A DNA stretch of 64,000 nucleotides. Source: Liolophura sinensis (taxonomy: Eukaryota > Mollusca > Polyplacophora > Chitonida > Chitonidae). The stretch covers positions 28,542,628-28,606,627 of the forward strand of contig NC_088305.1 in NCBI RefSeq assembly GCF_032854445.1, given 5' to 3'. Position numbers and translations under genes: made by a program. Each line of letters begins with the position of its first letter. Within the stretch, counting starts at the first letter, position 1. Of this stretch, positions 24,277-36,200 are shown one piece after another. Below the pieces are notes generated by a model. The model saw only the letters and a list, made by a program, of their open reading frames with translations, was not told where the DNA came from and made no database searches.

Positions 24277-27200
24277 ATGGATACGAGTAGCATCAGTACC
24301 TTCCACACTGCCGACTACGCCCTTTTTGGGCTTAGCCTCGCAATATCTGTCGGTGTCGGGATATTTTACGCCATCAAAGACAGGAACAAAGCGGACACCG
24401 AGGAAGTGTTTCTGGGCGGACGTAAAATGTCAGTTATCCCCGTGGCCTTGTCTCTGCTCGCCAGTTTCCAGTCCGCAATCTCTATCATCGGGATACCGGC
24501 GGAGGTGTATTTCAGGAATACAATGTATCTATTATTCGTACTTTCCAGCCCATTGGCTATTTTCTGCTGCAACTACATCTACATACCCATTTTCTACAAT
24601 CTGAAAATAACCAGTGCCTTCGAGGTATGATCATATTTATTTACTCTTTTCTTCATTCTTTGTTTTTTAGCACTGCACGCTGAGCAGTCTCTTACTTAGT
24701 GACGCATGTTGTGTTGACCTTTCAGTTTATTTGTCACGAATAAACGCAATATCAAAATTTATATAAACAATGTAACAGAAAGCAAAACCAATATACAGCA
24801 ACCACAGAATGATTAAGAAAACAATTAAACGCTTATATTATCAAACGCACCAGCCTTTATATCGCTATTTAATTAAGGACATGGCACCTAATTAAGGACG
24901 GGGGTCTCGGATATTAAACACCGGCACGGATAGCACAGTTGGTAGAGCGTCCGCTTCGGGACCGGTAGATCCAGGATCAATCCTTGATCGAGTCACACGT
25001 AAGACTTTAAAAGAGGAAGTTGTAATTTCCTCGCTTGGCGTTCGACATGAAGGGTTGACCCGTATCGGCGGCTTACTTGCCTTCGGTAAGTCGTCTCAGT
25101 GAAGCAGCACTAAATAAAAGAGCGGTGGAAATCCGTCCTGCAACAAGGAGGCACATTACACGTACATACACCCTAATGATTCCTTCGTCGTCATATGACT
25201 GAAAAATTGTTGAATACGACGTTAAACCCCAAGCACTCACTCACTCAGATATTTAACAGGCGTAGTAAACACCAGCCAGAGTAGGTCTCGAAGCAGGCAA
25301 GGTAAATGCATTGCCGTGAACCACCTATATATCTCCCGACTGAACGCCGAAGATCACCCCACCAGACAATACAATCTTTCACTGCTCTGTTTACGTAAGG
25401 CAGTGACCCCGCCCCCCCCCCCCCCCCAAGATAGACAAGGAATGCAGGCTGTTCTTGACATACTTGACTTACTTACGCCATCTTTTCTATCTTCAGAAGG
25501 GTGTTATATACAGCATAGAGTAGATGAAATATACATATTTTATATATAACGTACTTTCACATTACATTATAGCAAGTGGGTCATTCCGTGTCAATTCAGC
25601 CGGCTGTTGTGGTGACCCTCCTGGATTTTGCTGAAAAAAATTCTTAAAAATTCCTTGACATATATTAAGGACGGTTTCCCAACAGGATATCTGTTCTGGA
25701 GGCATTTTTGGATGACCATAACTTCCAATTCAATGGGCATAGAAGTCTGAAAATCGAACTACAGGGTATTTCCTACCCTGGCTTTCAGAATGTGGAATCA
25801 AAAAATTTTCAATGAGCTGTGATAGATTTAGGAGATATTTGTTACCTGATTAATATTATTGATGTATATGCCAATTTGCAGAAGAAAGTCTGACCACTTT
25901 GAGGTATTATTATTCATGTAGTTGGTGTCTGAACTTTGCTCCAGGACAAAAAAGCGGACATTTTACCTCGTTTTTGTCTTAATTAATCCCCATGTTGACA
26001 GTTCAACACCTCTTTGAAATTTTATCCACATATAGATACATCTATTAGCCAACTATGGTAGAAAATTCAAGAGTTCTTCTCAACTCCTTCTACTGAAGGC
26101 GCTAACCGACTGAGCCACGAAGGCCCCTCATCATTATGTTTCACCATTATGTAATTTTCTTAGAACGATTATGACACATATCAATTTCTGAAGTTAAAAC
26201 TGAGAGTCAGATCCCAGAGTGGCAAGTAAACCTATTGAGAACAATTTGGCAATTTGCTCTTTATCTTCTCAAAGTCATTATGGGACAGAGCGTAATGCCA
26301 TGCGATATGACCTGCTACAGGTGGGACACTAATTACAGATGATGTGAGACAATGGCACCCAACATTGATCTCTACTGTTGTCTGGCCAAGTGTATGAAAG
26401 TGTGTGAGTGCGTAACCGTTTCATAAAATCAACAAGAACGTCCTGGTTTTCGTAAGGCCTTTCAACAATACAGCCAATGTACCATTCTGCATCATACATA
26501 CAAGCTATGTATCTACCAGGCTGATAATTTTCAGAATCCAATGTTTTTTCAGTGATACCCACAGAGGCTGCTGCAGATTGTGTCTTCTGACACTCTTCGC
26601 ATTTCAGTCTGACCATCATCTTTTGGTATGAAACTGAGGTGAGAACGTGTGCCAGATATAGCTGAAGCAGATGCATAGCGAGATTCAAGCCCTAACAACT
26701 GTGAATTATATTGAATATCCTCATCACTTACATAAAAAGAATTTGATACCACCAGTGTGCCTATTTGACCAATTAAACATGTCTTCAGCTGTTAAATTGT
26801 GGTTTTGAACTGGGACTGGCACAGAGTCGCTTCACTGTACCCACTATTCCATCACATGGACTTTTCCCATGCAATGTAGCAAAGAAATGCCACTCAGCTT
26901 CATCATCACCATCTTCCCTGTGATAACACAAGTTTATACAATTCTTGTTATTCTTGTACTGACTAGCACCACCATCTGAAAAGTTGATGACCTTTTACAA
27001 ATAAGGTATGACCTCTTTCAAATATAGATACACCTTGGTTATGAAAGCATGGACCGCAGATTGATCATGCTTTAGGCTATCAGAAATGATACATACAGAG
27101 ATACATTCAAGAATCAGAGTCTGCAGCTACCTGCGGATGGTCGTGGGTTTCCCCCGGGCTCTGCCCGGTTTCAACCCACCATAATGCTGACCGCCGTCGT

Positions 27201-30200
27201 ATAAGTGAAATATTCTTGAGTACGGCGTAACACGCCAATCAAATAAATAAATAAATAAAATCTCAGATTCTTTAAAGTAATTGGCAAGGGGATGGAGAGT
27301 GGCCTGGCTATTGTCCCAGTCGTGTCCTTTTGCAGCATTCTGTATCAAATAAACTGTAATTTTCTGCAAAATCTAACCGTGCAATGGCTACATTTGAGGG
27401 GAGATTTTCCTTCATGGTAAGTTACCAGACTGGGACTTGGTAATGTATTGGTACTTTCTCAAGTCATCAGATTTCTCACACACTAAGTTTAGAAATTCAC
27501 TTAAAGGTTTTTCCACATCTAGATAAATGTTTTCAGATCTGTGCGATCAGTATGTATCCACTGCTTGTAGGTGATGGTATCGCCATTTTTCAGGACAATT
27601 GTCAGTTCACTGAAAATACAAAATAGTATATGCATTGAACGAAACACGATTTTTAGGGGCATATATCTCAAAAAGTATTGAAGATTTTTTGATTCCATAT
27701 TCTGAAAGCCAGGGTAGAAAATACCCTGTAGGTAGATTTTCAGACTTCTAGGCCGATTGCATTGGAAGTTATTGTCATCCAAAAATGCCTCCAGAAGAGA
27801 TATTCTATTCGCGAATGTTGAAAATGAACTTTACAGGGTGTTTTTAGATGGTCATATCTCAAAAATCACTTGGAATTTGGGAAGGTAACTTGGGAAACCT
27901 TCCTCATATACGTCAGCAAATCCAAGAGGGTCACCACAAAAAAAAATTTTTGGGCTGATTTGACTTGGAATGACCATGTAACCGATTAATAACCTGTGAA
28001 AATAAAAAATATTTTGACAAGCTTTAAATGTGGAGCTGTACTATCCAGCATACCTAGTTCAAAGTATAGATTTTTTACTATTACGTCGTGCAGTTGTAGG
28101 GCGGTCAATAACAAATAGATACGTACATGTTTGAAACAATCCTTCCAAATGCTGATGCCTCCAGATTATCTTTCTGTATTCCTCTTACGTTTGATAGTCA
28201 CTAAAAGGTCTATTATGCGCCTGCGCAGATAGTCGTTCTGATGGATAGGCTTGATTACTGACTATATCACAGCAGGAAACTATTTTTTCCTGTGAATGAT
28301 TCTTGAATATTTTCTCGATTAAGACATCTGGAGAGGATGGAGAAACCAATGAGAAAAAGCTACATTTCAACCAACAAAGTAGAATCTGAGGCAGCGACCA
28401 CGGGCCAATTGGCATATATAGAACGCGTGTGTATGAATTATGCTTAGAAAAACAAAGAGTTTTTGTGTTTTCTTCTATCGCTTTTTGCCTCATGATCCTG
28501 GTGACCTAGGCGTTGCTCAAGATTTCTGTACAAAATTTGCTAGTGGTGGTAGTCATGTAAGCGAATGAGAGAGAACGGCGCAGTGTGACAAGTAACCCGT
28601 GCATGGTCATGCTTTTTACCCAGGTTTTGACCGTTTTCTTCGTGCTGAATGCAGTCTTAATACACCTATCAAATAAATAAACAAATACATAAATCTTCGT
28701 TTTCTGATTAAAGAATGGAATGGATGTATCCAACACATCCAATGTGCCACTACCCCTTCGCCGTGATAACGTTACCTTTTATTCCATTTCCGGTGAAAGC
28801 AGTTGTGACATCATGACGTCACAGAAAGATTGACTATTTGTAACAAATTACAACTTATGATTGGTCAAATGCGTGATCTTGATTGACAGTTTGGAAAGGT
28901 CTACTGTGACGCCATGACATCACAGAACGATTGAAAATTTGTTAGCAACGTGTGGTACATCTAGTTGACGTATTTGCAACAACTCAATGTGAGACTCGAG
29001 ACAAGTTACTGCACAGACAGTAGAACGCATCATTTTCTTCTATGGTGTTGCAGTGTGACGTAATAAAGGAAAAATCAAATGACTTCACAGCTTTGGGCCG
29101 TCTTGATACAGGCGGGAAGGAGTAATACGAGTTCCCCATTGGGTGTTCTTGATTGACTGTTTGTAACACCTGTCGTTAAAGGCACAAGCAAGTTATAAAT
29201 GCATATGTAGGTCCAACTACGGTATGGGGCAGTCAACTTACTCTCGTGCTATCCACAAATGTCTGCTTGTGAGGCAACAGCACTCTGAAGACTGATATGC
29301 TAAATTTAAAATGAGACGGAAATATGGTAATTTAAGTAAAACACATTTGCCTAAAGAATAACACAATATTATGCCTATACCGTAAAACATTATATATTCA
29401 TTTATTTAAAGGATTTTTAACGCGGTGTTTTGGAGTTTTCAAATTTTAAGGTTTACTGGTTTCGAACCTTCGACGTTATGGCATGGTTTGAGTCCAATAG
29501 GTTTTGGTATGACCAGCACTTCATCCGCGTGAACTGTAAACATCACACATTTGATACGTACGGGGAATAAAGTGTACGTTTTATAGATGCTTTCTGTTGT
29601 AGTACTTGTCACTTCGCTTCCACATCTCGCTGAGGACGGCCACATCGGTGCTGTACTCCATCCAAATGGTGAGTGTTGTTGTTGAGTACGGCGTAAAACA
29701 CCAATCAAATAAATAAATAAATACCAAATGGTGAGTGTACGTTTACACACCATACTAAATCAGTGCATGATTGTTTAAGATGAAGACATAAACACAGTTA
29801 TTTGCCCATACTCCTTACCGCGCATGTGTTACTCTCTACCTGTCGCTTCACATCACTGCCACCACAAGCAAGTTTTGTACAGAAATCTTGAGTAACGTCG
29901 AGGTCACTGGGGTCACCGTGATGAGGAAGCAAGAGATGAAAACCTAAGATGAAAACCTAGAACAATTGTATAGATGAATGCTGATTAAATAGTTCCGAGG
30001 AGTAATGGGGTTAAGCGTGAGCAAATCTTCTAGCGTCGCACAGGCTCCAAAGGTAAAACTTATCTATTGGTGGCAGTGATGTAAAGCGAAAGGTAGAGAG
30101 CGACGCATGCGCTGTAAGGAGTATGTTATGTACGGGTACCCCATCAACCCCCAGCACAATTTCTACAAGCAAGTAGTTAATGAGTGAGTTCTATGGAGAA

Positions 30201-33200
30201 CAGGTAGGAAAAAAGGCAAAGGCAATAAGCTTTGAGCAGGACTCCCTGTTTTAGAATAAAATGGATTTGGAGACAGGAAGAACTTTGGACATAGACATGT
30301 ATAACCTGAGACAAAGAAGCCAGTGATTATATTACCTAGGTAAAGCCATTGTTGTAATAGTTCATTGAACGGTAGGGGATCGGATGGAGTGAGGCGTGTA
30401 ATATAGACGACATAGGAGGCAGATGTATGTAGGCCAATGGGAAAGTAGGTTTGTACCAACTACAAGAGAACATGAGATGAGGAGAGAAGTCGGTTGTGTA
30501 ATTTGTGCTGCTTTTTTTCACTTTTCAAAGCCTGTGCGTGCAGTTGAATATGGAAATTTCAAGTGACGTCATTACGACGTCCCGGTTTAAAAAGGTGTCG
30601 CCGCCGCTTCACGTCACGGCACACTCAAAAAGTAATCTCTTAGTTTTAAAAGAAAGTTTGTTGTCTGAGTTATGCTAGAATGTATTCTGTTTTCATAACA
30701 CAATACTGTGTCGTATTCAGCGTAATGTCCTGTTAGTCTAATAGAATATATATGTTGAATTAATAGAATATATGTGTTATATTTAACAGAAAATTCCATT
30801 GAAATAGCAGAATGCATTCTATCATCACTCAGACAACAGACTTCCTGTTAAGTTTAACGGATTATTTTTTTTAGTGTAAGACTGTTTGCCTATATAACCT
30901 TGCATATATAACCTTGCATAAATAGTGTTGGCAGTGTCTGGCAGAATATCATTATTTGTTGATTTGATTGAAGATTTAATGCCCAAGTATGAACTATTTT
31001 GGGTCAGTGTCATAACCTTTGCACCGTTTTTTAACAGTTGTTGTATATGTCGGTGGTGCTCTACGCCCCTTCCCTGGCGCTAAGTGCAGGTAAGTGATAA
31101 TACATGTATGTCTGTTTTTTAGGGGCTGTTTAAAATTACTGAAAACCTGTGACTGGCTGGCTTTTAGTGGTGAATCAAACAATAATCTATTTTAACAAAG
31201 TTTGTCACCTGGGTGATGCTAGAATGTATTCTGTTATTATAACATAATACTCTGTCTTATTCAACACAATGTCCTGTTGGTATAATGGAATCTATAACAG
31301 AAGACGCCAAATGGTTTGTAATGGTCATAAGTCAACTGGATGACAGTGAATATCAACAAATGTTCACAGTCAATGGGTTAACCGATTTTCATACTAAAAC
31401 ACCAGATGTGTTGAAATATCAACATCATTGACAAAAAAACAGAAAGTATTGTTTCTTTTCATTTTACAACAAAAATCTTGTGTCTTTTGTGAACAAATGT
31501 GTATTATCTGTGTACCTCACCCTTCCTTGTGCATTCAGAGCTAGACTTAATGAACACTTTTTAACAATATTTTTTTTTAATTCGGAGCCATTTTTGTTTA
31601 CATCCTCCAGTGACTGTTCTGCCGTTGTGGCCAGTTGTAGCCACTGTCGGAGTCGTCTGTATCTTTTATACCACGATAGTAAGTAACATTCTTTATAACA
31701 GAGCATGTATGTTTTATCCGCCTGAAGTTTGTCTTCATTTAAAAGTGGATTAACGTCTTACATTCACAATTTATACTCTAGTTTTTTGGTAGTTTGGGTT
31801 CAACGCCGTTTTTGGAACTGGCCTGGGGATTATTGACCTGGAACGTCCATCTTGATTAAGGGCTGGTACAAGAATCTCTATTATGCCCCCTAAATAGATA
31901 GGTAGTATAGAAAAATGGCGATGTGCAATAGATTAAGATGCGCGCATTAAGACTTGGGAGCACAAGATCTTCAGTTGGAAGGCCTTCCAGCAACCTGCGG
32001 ATAATCGTGGGTTTCCCTTGGGCTGTGCCGGGTTTCCTCTCTCTATTACGCCGACCGCCGTCGTTTAAGTGAAATATTCTTGAGTACGACGTAAAACACC
32101 AATCAAATAAATAAACAAATCAAAACCAAGTCCTCAATTACAGTTTACGCTTTTGTTTCCCTGCAGGACTTTAGGTGCTGACACACTGCATGGACAACTC
32201 ATTTAGTGGAAGAAAATGGCTTAAATTTTGTGGTTAAATACAGGGCGGTATGAAGGCGGTGGTGTGGACAGACACGTTCCAAATGCTAGTGATCTTTGCC
32301 GGGCTGCTGGCTGTTTTGATACAGGGGAGTTTAGTGACTGGCGGATTAGCGAACGCTTGGACCATCGCCAGTGATCACGGAAGAATAAAGTTCAACGAGT
32401 AAGAAACAGACGGGCTATTCCCCCGAATTAATGATTCAACGAAAATCATTTTATTTTTCTAACATCAGTTGCTCAAAGTGTATTAAGACTAAAGCCCCTG
32501 GTTTTAACTTCCATCTGGCCTATTTTGGTATTTGTTTTTCATTAGTGTATACTCGTTAAATGCAAAAAACAGTCCTACTGTATCTTTATTCTTGTGATTT
32601 GTAAAAATGTTAGGCAACCATTGCTGACATTATTTCACCGATCACCGGTCTTACCGTTTTCTAGAGCCACAAATGTTCTCAAGTTCACAGGCGTTCAGCG
32701 TCCCACTTTTTCTCTATTGTTTGTCTACTCTAAATTACATTTTGTGAAACGTTTTCCAGACGCCCATGTTGTAGTAAATGTGACCAGTAACAGTTGCCTA
32801 ACAATGTTGATAGGTTCCGTGTTACAAGGATTTAACTGTACGTCACAGTTGTTGTTGTATTTCCCCCCCCCCCCCATAGAGATGATTTGAATAAACATAA
32901 AGCTGTTGTATTTTTCCCTGCTGTGATTTGACTGAATGTCACAGTTATTGTTATATTTCTCCCAACTGTGATTTGACTGAACGTCCCAGTTGTTGTTGTA
33001 TTCCCCCCAGCTGTGATTTGACGGAACGTCACAGTTGCTGTTGTATTTCTCTTTGACTGTACGTGAAAGTTGTTTTGATATTTCCCCTAACTGTGATTTG
33101 ACTAAACGTCACAGTTGTTGTATTTCCTCCCAGAATCAATGGTTGTGCGAATAAAAGTGAAGTTATTTTTGTATATCTTCCAGCTGTGATTTGACTGAAT

Positions 33201-36200
33201 GTCACAGTTGTTGTTGTATTTCCCTCCCAGAATCAGTGGTGATCCGACAGTACGGCACAGTATCTGGTCCTTGATCATTGGCGGGGCATTCACAAATATG
33301 GCGGTTTACGGGACGAACCAAGCTCAGGTGCAGAGAGCCTGTGCATGCCCAACCCTGACGAAAGCACGAGTGTAAGTCACCGTTATGTTGTTTCAGAGTC
33401 TAAGAAAAGGTTCATGCAGCATTGAAAATAGCGATGGACACTTCTCACTGGCTAATGGAACCAGTATGTGAACTAGTTGCGCATGGGAGACCATGTACTA
33501 TGGCGGGGGATTCCACGTGGGAAGGCCTGCAGCAACCTGCGGATGGTCGTGGGGTTCCCCTGGGCTTTGCCCGGATTCCACCCACCATAATGCTGACCGC
33601 CGTCGTATAAGTGAAATGTTCTTGAGTGCGGCGTAAAACACCAATCAAATAAATAAATTAATTACAACTTGCAATCACAGCGTGGAAAATCTATAGAGCT
33701 GTCTTCTATTTCCGATCGCCACGATATGGCTGAAATATTGCCGATGTGGCGTTAAGCCATAATCATTCATTCATTCTATTTCCGTTTAACTGGGACATCA
33801 CAATGCAGTTTTAACATCGTGTTTAGATTTTGTTTAGGATATGTGTTTTGCAGTGAAGCACTACTATTAATGCCATTTTAAACTAGCTTGGTACAAAGAG
33901 GAAGACTTGTTTTTTATACCGAACAACTTTTTCCCCAGTTAAACCGAACACTGACTTGTTACAATTCAGGGCCTACTGGCTGAATGTTCCCGGCCTAATG
34001 ATCAGCGTCTTGCTCTACGTCCTCATTGGCGTTGTCATGTTTGCGTATTACGTGGATCGAGACCCGCTGGAGTCTGGCAGGATTGCCGCCCCTGATCAGG
34101 TACGAGTAACGAGGTTATAGTGTTGTAGGACCTTTTCTGTCTAGGAAGGTAATTCCAGACAGTAGCCTACGCATGATGTTTACAGACCTTGCGCCACTCT
34201 TAAATGTTCGTTTTACATCACTGGCAGCACTAGCAAATTTTGCACAGAAGTCTTGAGCTCCATTTGTTGTGCCAAAACTGAACGTCGGCTTGTTAAGTTG
34301 GGTTAAGTAGCTCCTTCAGTTCCATGTCGGGATAAAACTGACCAATGGATGAACTCCATTTCGCGCCAAAACTGACCAATTGGGTAATCGCGCGGTTTTG
34401 GCGCCTCAATTTCGTTGACGTTCGCGCTGGCGGGATAAAAAAAGGTGTGTCAAGAGAGTGACGCTTATTCCGGCTGTATCGCCTAGACAACACCAGACCA
34501 CGTTCACCCAGAGCGTATACTACTGACGCTACGCCGCCATCAAGGTTTACCGAGGAGAAGGAGGAGGAGGTGTGGGACGTGTGCCAGGCGGTTTTCCCGG
34601 CGAGACGTATGGGTGCGCCATGTCCAGACACAGCACGCCGAGGGGAAGAGGTCGCAGTTTACTTGCGGCACGTGTGCCAGGCGGTTTTCCCATTAGGGAA
34701 CTGGATTTTGTTGACAAATGCATGTACATTGTATGATGTATATATCCGCTGTTTGGGATAGGTTCACTCACTACACACGGACATCAGGGACGACGCTGGA
34801 CTGTGCCTCGCACCGGCAGCCAGCCAGCTCGCCAGCAGCAGCAGCCATCTCCGCCGCGTCGGCCGGGATGGAAGCGGGGTCAGAGAACGCTCGCGGGCAG
34901 AGACTGAGACCCGGTCGATGCCGCTCTCCATGCATTGTACTATGACCCCTTCAGTCCAGCGGCTTACAGTGGCGTTCAGCCCTTGCTTAAGGTAGCCAGG
35001 CAACATGGACTCAAAGTGAGTCGGGCCTGCGTGTCGGCTTGGCTGGCTCAGCAGGACACGTACACGCTGCACCACGACGCTACCCTCGTAACCGAGTTGT
35101 GGTTGGGGGTATAGACAGTCAGTGGCAGGTGGATCTGGTCGACATGACAGCATTTGCCAAAGAGAACGACAACCGTTACCTACTTACCTGCATCGATGTC
35201 CTCTCCAAGTGCGCTTGGGTGGTTCCACTGCGCAACAAAACCGGTTTTCGTCTGATCGAGGCGTTGCAAGGTATTTTCAAGACGGGACGTCGACAGTTGT
35301 ACCTGCAAACAGACGAGGGTAAAGAGTTTCTGAACAGACCGTTTCCAACATTTTTAAAGGACAACCGGGTGTTTTTCTTTCACACGTTTAACGAAACCAA
35401 AGCGTCCCTTGTAGAACGGTTTAACCGTACTTTGAAAGGACTCGTGTACAAATATTTCACCGCTCACAACACCCGGCGGTACCTGGACGCCTTACCGGCG
35501 CTAGTCCGCGGTTACAATCGAGCGAATCACCGCAGTATACGGCGGGCCCCATCGAAGTCACCACCCAGAACCAAAAAGAAGTGCGTCAAGCCTTGTACGA
35601 TCCACCAATGTCCAAACGATCGGTGTACCGTTATGGCGTCGGCGATCTCGTACGTATAAGTGAAGTGAATGGGAATTTCGTAAAATCGCACCTCCCGAAA
35701 TGGAGCTTGGAAATGTTCCGCATCGCCCGCACCCACCCTCGTCAACCTGTCGTGTACACACTGGAGGATTTGAACAGGGAACGGTTGCTCGGGGCGTTTT
35801 ACGAGACCGAACTGCAACCGGTGACGGCCGCGGCAGATAAGTTTATTAGGTGGAGAAGATCTTAAAAAGGGAACGTCGCCTAGGAAAAGTGTACTATTGG
35901 GTGAAGTGGGTCGGCTATCCACCCAGCTTTAATTCTTGGATGCCGACCAGGGATGTTAAACGTATTTAATGAGGCTGACGGGGGTAACTGTCACTCCCGT
36001 GCCACATACCTCAAGGGATGGATCAGTGGGTACAAATATAAGCGTCAATTCCGACATTCATATACCATTCGTAGTCCATAAAGGGCGTTCCAAGTCGATA
36101 ATCGCAAGATGCATTTCCAAAACAACGTTTAACACTAACTCCCAAAGACAATGACATGTAAGAAATTATACAAATAAGAAATAAAGCCGGTAACACACAT

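Larger units (their letters stand above)
25577..27978. mobile_element. 2.4-kb DNA transposon with TIRs of about 250 bp
   Basis: The left end GGTCATTCCGTGTCAATTCA and right end (reverse complement) GGTCATTCCAAGTCAAATCA begin inverted repeats. These share GTGGTGACCCTC, CTGGAGGCATTTTTGGATGA and TACCCTGGCTTTCAGAAT. The left repeat runs to about 25835 and the right one from about 27650; the right one has an extra segment of about 90 bp. Inside are a degraded - strand protein (26329-26995) and a SINE. I cannot name the superfamily from sequence alone. It is in SLC5 intron 1. Confidence 0.85.
34257..34692 (+). repeat. left terminal inverted repeat of the Polinton
   Basis: Matches the reverse complement of 47185-47743 over its whole length, with indels: GCTCCATTTGT at the edge, then AAACTGAACGTCGGCTTGT, CTCCTTCAGTTCCATGTCG, GTGTCAAGAGAGTGACGC and CTAGACAACACCAGACCACG. 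The inner part encodes zinc-finger-like frames; the outer part carries promoter-like modules. Confidence 0.92.
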
